Assembly (NCBI RefSeq): GCF_900963305.1
Contig: NC_042513.1
Coordinates: 9,922,501-9,986,500, forward strand
Direction: 5' to 3'
DNA: 64,000 nucleotides
DNA from: Echeneis naucrates
Lineage: Eukaryota; Chordata; Actinopteri; Carangiformes; Echeneidae
The notes under the pieces are model-generated. The model was given only the letters and a program-made list of their open reading frames with translations, did no database searches and had not been told where the DNA came from. Shown piece by piece: positions 24,870 to 35,033 of this stretch. Made by a program: the position numbers and the translations under genes. Within the stretch, counting starts at the first letter, position 1, and each line of letters opens with the position of its first letter.

Positions 24870-25869
24870 ACACATAAATGATAAGATGATGAATGTTTAC
24901 CACTGAAATCTGGCGGGATGTCATATGTTTTAAACCCAGCAGCTAGAACTTTCAAGTTGCTGTACAAAGCACCTGTAACACAAACAGAATGGGAGACACA
25001 AATTGCCGTGATTTTGACAAAAGTAACTCTGCTTTAAATAAAATGTTCAAATGTTCCTGCTACGAAAGCAACGCTAGGTTTAAATTTCTTGATCTGAACT
25101 GTTGTCAAGCCAAAACTAGAGTTGTAGTTATCAAATATATTGATGGTCAGCTATGCCAGGTGACAGGTTGGGCGTGACAAACGGGAGTAAATTTTCAATT
25201 TCATGTCTATCTTCCTGTCAATGCTTTTCTTTATTGACAATAAAGATAATTCACTCTAAACAAAACACCCACACACAAACAAACTTGAACTTTGAACTTG
25301 GTGTTGATGTTTTATAAAATGAAATGTAATTTGTCAAGATTTTTGTTGGGGGGGTGGGTCACTTGTTCAAAGTGGGAAATGACCAAAAAAGTTTGAGAGC
25401 CGATGTTTCAGTCTCTATGAGGACTTACAGTCCTGAGTACATTCCTGTTATCACCAGGCTGTCTCTGGACCTGTTTTACACCACAGTTGCATGCTTTATA
25501 CCTTACACTTACTGAGTGATATATGATTTTACTTGTGGCGTTATATGTCGCTAGGTCTGTGTTGTTTATTTTCATGCTGTAATGGACAAGTGAGCCCAAT
25601 GAAGTCTTGTCTCGTGCATATTAACTGACGTTCTGACATAAATATGCAGCTTTAAGGCGTTTTTCTGGGTGATTACAATAGAAATATCACTCTAATTAGC
25701 CTTAATGTTTACTTTCTTGTTAAACATATACTGGTCTGTCAGATAAAGCTATAAATAAATACACACCTCCCACATTTTACAGTATAACTTTGAGGTTACC
25801 TTTTCCGTGACCGGGGGCTCTGCAGATACCGGCCAACCCGCCCAACGCGGCCTGAAGGAGGGAAACCAT
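23232..25869 (-). CDS. mrpl16: Mitochondrial large-subunit ribosomal protein uL16m
   Basis: There are five coding exons on the minus strand: 25800-25869, 24901-24972, 24481-24629, 23957-24250 and 23232-23423. All are GT-AG with matching phases; 258 residues against 251 in human. Seen: an N-terminal presequence-like stretch, then [48 protein letters not shown] and [11 protein letters not shown]. Known: the uL16 family sits near the tRNA-binding and peptidyl-transferase region of the 39S mitoribosome subunit, and R-M-G-x-G-K-G is its hallmark loop. Introns carry a long (GA)n tract directly before the central exon and an (AT)n tract. The start is the first ATG of the only frame with the presequence. 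Confidence 0.95.
23592..23617. repeat. A26 homopolymer in mrpl16 intron
   Basis: An uninterrupted run of 26 A on the plus strand between the last two mrpl16 coding exons. Confidence 0.95.
24296..24355. repeat. (GA)n microsatellite in mrpl16 intron
   Basis: About 30 GA units on the plus strand, preceded by imperfect GAG-rich DNA starting at 24262. In the minus sense this is a (CT)n tract ending about 12 bases before the central mrpl16 exon, so it forms an unusually long pyrimidine tract for that acceptor. It also creates a meaningless L-S-L-S frame fused to the exon. Confidence 0.95.
24827..24862. repeat. (AT)n microsatellite in mrpl16 intron
   Basis: About 18 AT units between the second and third mrpl16 coding exons. 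Confidence 0.95.
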
Positions 25870-26160
25870 CCCGCTAACTTTGAAAGCGTAACAGCAAATA
25901 TTAAAATGTCGCCTGAACTGCTGAGTGTAAGACCATTTTAGGTTTACAGCAAGACAAACTAACAATAAGCTAATGCCACCACGCTCTGTACAAGGTCGCT
26001 GCCATATCCGCAGCGCTGTTTCCTCCAACTTCCGCCGCCGGCTGACACACTTCCGGTTCCTGCATATTTTCGCAATAAAAGCGTCCCTTGTGCCACCAGC
26101 ACACTGACGGCCGCTGTCCCAGCTGTCGGAGAGCAGGGGTATCCTGGAGTTAGGAGACAT
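25870..26160 (-). promoter_or_regulatory. mrpl16 promoter region with ETS/NRF2-type motifs
   Basis: This GC-richer stretch upstream of the mrpl16 ATG contains CTTCCGG (26050-26056) and another CTTCCG nearby, the core recognised by ETS/GABP (NRF2) factors common at mitochondrial-ribosome genes. Motif and position evidence only. Confidence 0.45.
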
Positions 26161-26736
26161 GAGCTTTTAACTGCCAACATATCAAGTGATTAAACAAGAA
26201 AACTCCTAAACAGCTGCTACATGTTTTCTGACAACAGTTAAATGCAGCAATAACCATGCACGCAACAATGCAGTAATAAATATCAATTTTCAGTGCTGTT
26301 TTCCACATCATGTCTCTGCATGACATTTGTCTTGTCCCCCACCTGACAGTGACAGGCGGATACACGTGATGCAAACAGCAATGGACTGACTGGACAACTC
26401 TGAGTGAACTGTGGCTGGTCCATCCAAAGTTCTGTTTTCCTTATCTCTCTGTTTTTGACTCTCAGACAGGACACTGACCAAGCATGGTGACCTTTTGGGG
26501 TCTTCTGTTGACACAGCTGATAAAACACAAGGTGAGTTGGTTTGTTTTTTCTCCCTTCACTTTGATTTAAAAATTTACTTTGAATATTATTATATTATAT
26601 ATATATATATATAATATAATATAATATAATATAATCCCTATTAAGATTATTCTTCTCTCTGCTCCCTTTCACACGGATTTGGGAATGCTGTTTATATTGT
26701 ATTTTTTTTTCTTTCTCAATGAATGAAATAAAAATG

Positions 26737-26776
<40 letters not shown>

Positions 26777-27071
26777 TTAAATCGGCAGTAGGGATAAAAT
26801 GAATGTAATGAACCTCTATGCCTGGTCCAGTGATGTAACACCCAGTGTTATGTAAGAGAGCAATGTGATTGAACAGCTGTTTGGGGACTTCAGAGAAATG
26901 CTTACGTGATAATTGTTCAAATATTGCAACATGAACGGTACAGAATATCTTACGAAATTTGCTCTTTAAAAGGAAACTGTCAGAACAAAACCAATGAGGT
27001 TTCTGCATCCTGCTGGCACTCAATGCTAGGCCAATTACTCCACCAGTACTGATTTCTCCATCAATTCCACC
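26161..27071. other. Upstream flank of the tyrosinase-family gene, with AT repeats
   Basis: No coding frame is recognised. Two simple-repeat patches occur: an (AT)n/ATAAT stretch at about 26586-26634 and an A-run leading into (TA)n at about 26736-26777. The 5' end of the tyrosinase-family transcript is probably in the last few hundred bases, but no clear TATA or pigment-cell M-box is visible. Confidence 0.4.
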
Positions 27072-29531
27072 ATGGGGCTATCATATCAAGTATGGTGTCT
27101 GATGGTGCTCTCATATATGATGAGCCTCAAGGGTGCTGAGGCTCAGTTTCCACATGCCTGTACAAAACCAGAGGCTTTGCAGACCCGGGTATGTTGCCCC
27201 CTCTGGAATGGGTCGCCTTGTGGATTTAACTCAGGGCGAGGAGTCTGTGCACCCCATCCTGCAAAGGACCTCCCAAAACCAGTGGACTACAGGGTAAACT
27301 GGCCTCGCGCCTTCTATGACTCAGTGTGTACCTGCTGGGGAAACTATGATGGCTTTGACTGTAGCCAATGCCTGCCAGGCTGGAGGGGACCAATGTGCAT
27401 GCAAAGGCATCATGTGGAGAGGAAAGAGATAACAGATCTGACTGATTCCGAGAGAGATACCTTCCTCTCAAACCTGCATCAGGCGAAACAGACAACCAGT
27501 AGCCGCTACACGATCCTTACCAGCAATGACACAACAGTGGATGGGAACTATGTTTTTCACAACACAAGCGTCTATGACTTGTATGTATGGATGCACTACT
27601 ACTCAGCTAAGAGCTACGCTGGTTCTGAGAAAAATGCTGCACACAGAGGCCCCGCTTTTATCTTCTGGCACAGAGTGTTCTTACTTTTCATCGAGAGGGA
27701 GATCAGGGAACTCACAGGGAACCAGGGATTTTACATTCCATACTGGGACTGGACCAGGACCAAAGACTGCAACATCTGTACCAACAAGTACTTTGGGGGA
27801 GTTGGCAAAGATGGCCGTATTGACAGTGCTTCCCCTTTTTCAAAGTGGAAGGTGATATATCATTATCATTCTTTTCTAAATGCCTTTACCTTCTTCTAAC
27901 CCTTCTTTCATTTCGCCCTGGAGACCATATGTCCATTTCAGGAAAGTCTTGATATCATCTGCATCCAGTCTGCTTCTGGACATCTGATTCGCAACCCTGG
28001 AAAGGATCCACTCTACAAAACACTGCCAACCGCTGGTGATGTTGAAGACACAATGGCAATGCCACTTTTTGACACACCACCATTTGACAAAACTTCAAAG
28101 AACAGTTTCAGGAACAAGCTGGAAGGTAAATTGTGCAATTCACAAATAATATTAATCTTAATCTTAATCTTTAAGAAGTCTGACTTTCAGTTTGAATGCT
28201 TGCACCAGAGTTTAAAAATGTTTCAAGTGATCATTCTGATACATTAAGCAATGCAATAGTTTGGGGCATAGTAAGCAAAAACACCATGAGGAAAGTGGAA
28301 ATATAATTAAGATGTGTTACTCTGTCCTCCAAGGTTTTGAGATTCCTGTCGATTCCCGACGGCTCAATAATTCCATGCACAACCTGGTCCACAGATATCT
28401 CAATGGCACTATGTCTCTGGTTCCTACTGCAGCCAATGATCCCATATTCATGCTACACCACAGCTTCATTGACAAGTAGGTCATCTTGATTTACTCCTCC
28501 AATGTTAATGCGTCTTAGTATGTAGTTCTGTTTTCCCCTCACAGTGAAATCTCCACCAATCGTGCTTTTAACATTTAAACAGGTACAACAATGAAGGATT
28601 TGCACTGCATTCCCAAAGTATATCTGTGCTTTAAATACTCATCAGGCTTCTTGAAAAGTGGTTGCAGGACCACAGTGAAGCAACCTACCCTGACAGTGAC
28701 CTGGTCCATCCAGCCCAGAGAGCGCAGGCCTACATGGCCCCATTCCTCCCTCTGCGTACCAACGACTACTTCTGGGGCAGAGACACTTACAGCCTGGGTT
28801 ACAGTTACAGTGAACACAGCCTCCCCCGCTCTGGAGCTGGTCATAATGTTGCAAAACATGATGAAAGTAGACATAATTCTAAAATGAATATGAGAACAAG
28901 TAAGAGTTCAAAATATCTCTACTTTCTTTGTATATGACTGTCTGATTATGGTACATATGAGAAATTTTCTCTTTGTTGTCGCCAGGCTATTTAGAGGAAT
29001 CCTCAACCAGCGGAGTGCAGTGGCAGTGGCCTGTTGTTGGTGTCTTTAGTATTGTATTGCTGTGTGTTAGTGTTGGGGCTGCAATTAAATGCTCAGGTGA
29101 GATTATGTATATACACACACACACATATATATATATATGGGGTGGTATGTCATTCTCATCAAATTTTTCATCACAACATATCTATATATCCCACATATCC
29201 CAGGCAAAAAACAGTCAACACAGGATGGCCCAACAGAAGAGAAAGACTCAGGGGTGGGTCATCATTCTCAGATAACACATATATTTAAATTATTTTCTGA
29301 TGAGCAGTAAATACCAAGGAAGTGTCTTTTTGTTTATTGCAGCTTGACTACAGGTCAAACCCTCTATATGGAGTCTGGGTAAAGGAGGAGAGTGGGACCA
29401 GTGACAAATCATTTTCATCGATGGATGTTGCCTCTTGTGCGACTCATCTACACAATGCAGCACCAAGGGCTTCATCAGAGGGGAGAGCAGATAACCAGGA
29501 ATCAGCTGTAAATGTGGAAGTACAGCTTTAG
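27072..29531 (+). CDS. Tyrosinase-family copper oxidase, divergent paralog
   Basis: Coding exons are 27072-27851, 27942-28125, 28334-28475, 28646-28899, 28986-29096, 29204-29253 and 29343-29531, phase-consistent, about 569 residues. The ATG has a good context (CCACCATGG). In order: signal peptide; Cys-rich EGF-like part (C-C-P-L-W-N-G, S-G-R-G-V-C, C-T-C-W-G-N-Y-D-G-F-D-C); CuA site (W-M-H-Y-Y, A-H-R-G-P-A-F-I-F-W-H-R); Y-W-D-W; CuB site (M-H-N-L-V-H, D-P-I-F-M-L-H-H-S-F-I-D); one TM segment (P-V-V-G-V-F-S-I-V-L-L-C-V); a cytoplasmic tail. All six copper histidines appear present. Known: the family performs melanin-pathway oxidations in melanosomes. Mosaic: the M-L-H-H site is TYR-like, while F-D-T-P-P-F-x-x-x-S-x-N-S-F-R-N is TYRP1-like. 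The last two exon joins are less certain. AATAAA at 29797-29802. It is probably not the classical tyr locus. Confidence 0.85.
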
Positions 29532-30513
29532 ATTCAAAGGGATGGAGCATGAACCAGCTAAAAGAACAGGAGACCCTAAGACTGAAGACTGCCCAGGCTA
29601 CCAATTCATGAGTCAATTAATAACAGCATAACATTACAATTTAGATCAGTTGGTGTTATACACTGCAGGGTTGCTGCTTAATGTGCAATTAGCTCATAAT
29701 TTGATTGTTAACAATTGGGTCAATTTTCCAAATATTACACACAGTTTTTTTCAGTTTGTTAGGTACATTTAACTGAGACTAATGCAACAGCTCCTTAATA
29801 AAGCTTACTTTAAAAAAAAATGTACTGGGTATCAGGTTTCAGTAATTGTTTTTCATAAAATTGTTTTCTCTTCCAACATATTCCTATGCTTGTATGATGA
29901 GGCAAACTATACATTAAGAAAAAGTCAGTTTACATCTTCATACCAAAAAAGAGAAATAAAAACAATGATTAATGGTAAAATATAAAGGTTTATTTCAACA
30001 GCAGAGCATGTAAACAGGATCAATTCATTGCATCTCTCTGCTGATATACAGCTGTTTTCCATGGGAAATATTAAAATGCCAAAGGATATTTTCACAAGAA
30101 AAAAAATAAAGTTAGAATAAAGCTGCAGAGGTTCATTCATCAGAACTCACACCCTGTCAGCCAAACATGGACTAATGAGAAATCTGCAAAATGAAACATG
30201 TCCTGATGTTAACAAATTTGACTGGAAATTTTAGCAATGATCCACACAGGCTGCCAGTCCATCACAGGCCCCAGTGCTGTGAAATGGACAAATAAAGGTT
30301 TTCCGATTTCTGTTCTTATGTGCCTCAAACAATGAAGTCAACAACCTGACAGGACTAAAATTAATAGGAAATGTAACATGTGCAATCCATTGGAAAATGA
30401 ATATGTTTAATAAGGCTCCAGATTTGAGACACTTCATCAGAGAGAGGCTGGCATCAAACCTATTTTGCGTGAGTTAATAAACAGCAGTGGTAAATACAGT
30501 GGGCATGATGAGT
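29532..30513. other. Convergent 3' UTRs of the tyrosinase-family gene and txnl4b
   Basis: There is no coding frame of note. AATAAA on plus (29797-29802) and its complement (29989-29994, minus AATAAA) give tidy 3' ends about 190 bases apart for the two convergent genes. Confidence 0.5.
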
Positions 30514-31764
30514 TTAAATTCCATGGTAGAGGAGGTCATATTTGGGAATATTCTGAGGATCTATAGGACTCTGGACAATCATCTTCCCCCGCATGGCTCC
30601 TCTGTATATGACCTCAATCAGATCCATGAAATCTTGCTTTGTCTTAAAACTGCCAACAAATTTGGTGTGATCAGGAGAACTGAAAGAAAAATTGTAAAAT
30701 AATTATCACCTTATAATTTTACATATAACTTATTGTTTGTATATATGTATTGACTGAATCCTTTGTGTTCAATCACCAGATGGAGAGCTGGATTGTTAAA
30801 GTATGACCTTGAAGAAGAGCTGAAATAATGGAAGAGTTAATGGATGAGGGGATTGACATAAAAAAAAGTCACATTTAATATTTTTCAAGAAAACACCTTA
30901 GGCAATTATGTTAATTTCTAACATCTGCCACGTGTCCACAAAACTGTATTCGTAAATATATTTGCGGTTTGAGCTGCTGGTTGGACTAAATAAGACATTT
31001 GAAGATGTCATCTTTTACTTTGCAGTTGTGACACATTTCTTTTTTACGTGTCCCTGACCAGAAGATTGGCTGATTAAAGAATATGGAGATTAGTAAAAGC
31101 AGCTTGAAAATGTTTACTGCTTTAATTATAAAGTTTTATAATTTATAGTTGCCAGCTACGAGCAGTTGGAAAGCATGGTAAAAATTACAGTTAACCGATT
31201 TCAGCTTCTCTATAACAGTAATATTTAAAGGATATTTTTCTTTTACCTGTAGCTGAATAAAACGAGAAGATGCCATCAGGAATCTGGTGGCGATCAGACA
31301 ACTGACTGACTGACTCGTTTTTTTTATTCAGAGTTTATCATTTATACATTTTTTATTCTGATCAGCGGCTTAGTTGACTCACCCATAGTCCACTTTCATG
31401 TGCTGCCCGTTGAAAAAGAAAACAGTGGAGGGAATATAACTGATGTCAAAGTATCTGGTGTATATGGGGGCTTTATCCACATCAACGATGTAAATCGATG
31501 CCATGTTACTGAGGTCGTGTGCAGTTTTCGACAGCTGGATGAAAACAAATCAAAATGAGAAATTAGAAAAAGCAAAAAGACACCACCGATGATAAAGCCC
31601 ATTGGCTAGTGAAATGAAACGGTCCTGCCTACAATCTCATCGAGCTGAAGGCAAACCGAATCTTCGTCTCTCCCAAACCTCAGAACCAGGACTTTCTCCG
31701 CCACACCTTTGATCACTTCATCTATGTCCTTCTTGCAGTTTAATTTAGGCAGAAACAAACTCAT
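30514..31764 (-). CDS. txnl4b: Thioredoxin-like protein 4B (DIM1 family)
   Basis: There are three coding exons on the minus strand: 31633-31764, 31383-31534 and 30514-30679. They are GT-AG, phase-consistent and give 149 residues, the same length as human TXNL4B. Seen: M-S-L-F-L-P-K-L, then [38 protein letters not shown] and Y-R-G-A-M-R-G-K. Known: this is a thioredoxin fold without the redox CxxC; TXNL4A is the U5 snRNP protein DIM1 and TXNL4B (DLP) binds PRPF6 and acts in pre-mRNA splicing in the nucleus. The V-D-V-D/Y-I-P-S-T pattern and K-F-V-G-S-F-K separate it from TXNL4A. It is head to head with trmt10c. Confidence 0.96.
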
Positions 31765-32267
31765 TTTCCAGGCTAATAAAACGAACTCCTCTACTTTCAC
31801 TGGCAGGAAATGACGCCTCTGTTGCTGTACGACCCTTTAAAAAAATCCCTCCGGAAACCGAAATGGCTTCACAATGGTTATGATTATTGTGGTCATATTT
31901 GACAGTATTATCCCTTTTATTTATAAATTGCATTATTAATTAGATGAATTGGGTGTGAAAATATTTGACTGAAATTATATTTTATTTTAAATTATTATTT
32001 TAAGAAGTCCAACCAGCAGTGTGATTTCACTCAGACACATTATAGTGTGACACCGAGCGGCAACGTGACCTTCTCCGTAAGTTAGACAAGCGTGGACGCA
32101 AAAAAACAAGTGCAATCGAGTTCCGGTATATTTGACAGGCTGAAGCTGGGTGCTGTAATTTTCTATAAAATGGACAAGAAGCACAACAAGCTCGGTACCA
32201 GTTTCTGCTGCAGTTAGTTCGTGGGACAGGTCTGTATCGCCTGCTGTTGGTACAGCCATTCATCGCG
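31765..32267. promoter_or_regulatory. Shared txnl4b/trmt10c promoter
   Basis: Only about 500 bases separate the two divergent start codons. CCGGAA-type ETS cores occur near both ends (about 31851 and 32122), a usual feature of bidirectional housekeeping promoters, while the middle is AT-rich. No TATA box was identified with confidence. The role is inferred from layout. Confidence 0.6.
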
Positions 32268-33833
32268 ATGCTCCGGCTCTTCGGCAGCCGGACTCTTCCT
32301 GAGCTCTACAGATGGGGTCACTTTGGGGCAACCTGTGTCCCCCAGAAGCAGCTGATGAGCTTTCTGCCCGTCCGGCACCACCAAGTGTCCGTCCCAGCCC
32401 GGCACTTACACAGTGGGAGCCCACTGTGGAAAGATGCTCTCCAGCCTCAAGGAGATAAGGCGGAGGACATGGACACTATAGATTTGGATAAATGGAAATC
32501 TGTAATGAAAGCAAAAGCTGCATCAGAAGAGAAACAGCAGGTCAATGATGAAGTGGACGTCAGTGATGATGATGATGATGATGATGATGATGGTGGTGGT
32601 GGAGGCCTCAAAGAACCAGGAGGTGAGGGCAGTTCTTCTCTGGAGGCAACCAGGGATCTGGTTGTGATGTGGCGGCATGCTGGGAAATTAGTTCCTCAGG
32701 AGATGAGTGATGAGGAGGTGCAGACACTGGCAAAGCTGACAACCAAGTCTTCCAGAAAGAAGTACCTAAAGTTCCTGGCGATCAAGGAGGGCCATAAAAG
32801 GAGCCGTAAGGAGAAGCAGCAGCAGAGGAAGGTGGAGAGGGAAGCTGTGATGGAGCAGAGAAGAGCAGAGGATGGCGATGTAAGGGAAATGAAAAATACA
32901 TTTCTCCTCCAGTACTGGGACCGCTCTCTGGACAAGCTGCTGGCCTGGAGGAGCGCCCAGGCCATGCTGTTCAATCAGCCACTGGTATTTGACCTGAGTT
33001 ATGAGTCCTACATGTCCAGGCAGGAAATCAAGAACACTGTGTCACAGCTGATGGAGGTGGAAGCGTGGAACCGACGGGCTGTCGAACCCTTCCACTTGCA
33101 CTTCTGCAACCTGCAGGATGACGGGGCCTACAAGGAACAGCTGCTCAAACGATACGGTGCAGAGACCTGGGACCGCCTGCTCATTAGCAGCACTGACCGC
33201 CACCATGTGGATCTGTTTCCTCATGAGCAGCTTGTTTACCTCACTGCCGATTCTCCCAATGTCCTCCGCACCTTTGACCACTCCAAGGTCTACATCATTG
33301 GAGCCCTCGTGGATCGGTCCATCCAAACAGGCTTGTCACTGGCCAATGCCAAGCGTCTGAAGTTGGCCACAGCCCGTTTGCCCCTAGACCAGTTCCTAAA
33401 TTGGGAAATGGGGGCCAAAAATTTGACTCTGGATCAGATGATCCGGATCATGCTCACTCTCAAGGACACGGGAAACTGGGTGGAGGCACTGAAGTTTGTG
33501 CCTAAGAGGAAGCATGATGGTTTTCATCAGGAGCTGACACAAGGAGAGTCTATCAATGACAAAGACCGGGGGGGCACAAATCATAGACAAGGAGAGGATA
33601 ATGGCAGGCCATTAAGATTTGGCGAAAGGAATTCAAGAAGCTCATATAAAAAATTGGACCAAAGTCTGTACAGGTCCCATAAAGAGCCTAGTTTCACAGC
33701 TAAACACAGAATGACTGGACTGCCCAGTAACAGTGAAAACAAACCACCGGTTAGCAGAGTACGGACATCGTTTAAGAGCAACATGGGTGGAAGAAAGACT
33801 GCGGACAAAAAGATGTGGTGGAATGATGAATGA
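32268..33833 (+). CDS. trmt10c: Mitochondrial tRNA m1R9 methyltransferase subunit (MRPP1)
   Basis: A single coding exon of 521 residues; the first in-frame ATG (MLRLFGSRTL) starts a basic, hydrophobic presequence, so translation is placed there. Seen: K-W-K-S-V-M, an acidic run of nine D plus five G (about 32563-32604), a basic helical stretch (R-K-E-K-Q-Q-Q-R-K-V-E-R-E) and a SPOUT methyltransferase domain with V-F-D-L-S-Y-E-S-Y-M-S, V-Y-L-T-A-D-S-P-N-V-L, Y-I-I-G-A-L-V-D-R and L-D-Q-F-L-N-W. Known: TRMT10C with HSD17B10 methylates position 9 of mitochondrial tRNAs and with PRORP forms mitochondrial RNase P. The C-terminal tail (after about residue 420) is longer and more basic than I expect from human (403 residues). 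The human coding region is also a single exon. AATAAA at 33905-33910. Confidence 0.95.
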   Translation: MLRLFGSRTLPELYRWGHFGATCVPQKQLMSFLPVRHHQVSVPARHLHSGSPLWKDALQPQGDKAEDMDTIDLDKWKSVMKAKAASEEKQQVNDEVDVSDDDDDDDDDGGGGGLKEPGGEGSSSLEATRDLVVMWRHAGKLVPQEMSDEEVQTLAKLTTKSSRKKYLKFLAIKEGHKRSRKEKQQQRKVEREAVMEQRRAEDGDVREMKNTFLLQYWDRSLDKLLAWRSAQAMLFNQPLVFDLSYESYMSRQEIKNTVSQLMEVEAWNRRAVEPFHLHFCNLQDDGAYKEQLLKRYGAETWDRLLISSTDRHHVDLFPHEQLVYLTADSPNVLRTFDHSKVYIIGALVDRSIQTGLSLANAKRLKLATARLPLDQFLNWEMGAKNLTLDQMIRIMLTLKDTGNWVEALKFVPKRKHDGFHQELTQGESINDKDRGGTNHRQGEDNGRPLRFGERNSRSSYKKLDQSLYRSHKEPSFTAKHRMTGLPSNSENKPPVSRVRTSFKSNMGGRKTADKKMWWNDE

Positions 33834-35033
33834 AGCCAACTAACATTTTTTTCCTTGGGTTATTAGCAATGTGTGTGTCAAACACCATCTAAGGAAATGT
33901 TAAAAATAAAGTGATGAATAAAATGAGAGGGAAAAATTCTTTTGTTTTTAATTTGAGTCCCTGTTGGGGCCGCACAATATGCTATGTAGACCATTGCAGA
34001 TATTGAAAGTAATTTAACCTCATCTTTACTGAAAAAAAAAATAAATAAAAATGAAAAAGTGAATTTTTTCTGAGTTAGGGTTTGTGTGCCAAATTACCAT
34101 AGCTCGTTTATGGAGTTGTGCAGCCCGAGTTCTTATTTGAAATAAGACAAGATACATTTTAAAAAAAGATAGAAACTACTTTGGTCTTTATTTTGATCAG
34201 ATTTTCAAATGATGTATAAATATCTTTTATACACTTTAACTAGTAAATTACGCCATCACTTCTTGTACAGATTAAATAAACCAAAAATATTTTAGAACTT
34301 GGTTTTAGAAAATTTAAAAAAACACGTGCAATCAATTGTCATTTCATAGTAGTGTATTTTGATGCAAAAAGAAATTCCACATTTCTTTTAATAATTATAA
34401 AAAACATTACTCATAATGAATATGAAATCAAATAACCTCCAGATACAGTGTTTCAAAACATGACAGCACCATCACACTGATTAAACGAAGTCACGTACAG
34501 CAGAAGGTGCTTACTTTTTTTAAATTTAGCTTTTGCACATTAGGTGCAGTTTGATGAGGGGAAATTTCACAACAGGCTACACAGTCATACCTCATTTGTC
34601 ACATTTGTACATGATATTCTGTAAAGCTCTTTTGTGTGCACACTGACTCACCATAAAGGCAAGTGGAAACAAGACATAAAAACATAACATTAATGGTGAA
34701 GTTTGAAAAAGCAGCCACCCTCATGGTGTCTGTTCACCATGTAACACTGACTCATCCTGACCTAACATCCCATGAATAAATAGCACTGACCATGGTTGAA
34801 CTATATTGCAATGGCTGTGAAATGCAAGATAAAATCACGATTCCTGAACATAAATAAGCAAATTTCCTTAAAGACAGACAAATAAGCAGCAGGTTGACAC
34901 AATTTAAGCTCAACCTAGAATTGTGTAATTACAATAATCAGGAATCGGCACAAATACTGTACCTGTTCAGACCAGTCAAAATAAGCTATAAAGCTGCACT
35001 GTCAGACAAAGATGTTTTGCTGCTCTTTGACTG
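33834..35033. other. 3' flanks of trmt10c and blzf1
   Basis: AT-rich with no recognised gene. The trmt10c poly(A) signals are near 33905 and 33917. The minus-strand AATAAA complementary to 34187-34192 could end blzf1, giving it a 3' UTR of about 840 bases. Confidence 0.45.

Noticed and set aside
28574-28645. Earlier acceptor (AAACAG at about 28581) for the fourth tyrosinase-family exon
   Set aside because: It leads to a stop after about 16 codons; the acceptor ending at 28645 restores L-L-E-K-W-L, as expected for the family.
32247-32267. Upstream start for trmt10c seven codons before the ATG
   Set aside because: That codon is TTG; the first ATG (32268) begins a good mitochondrial presequence.
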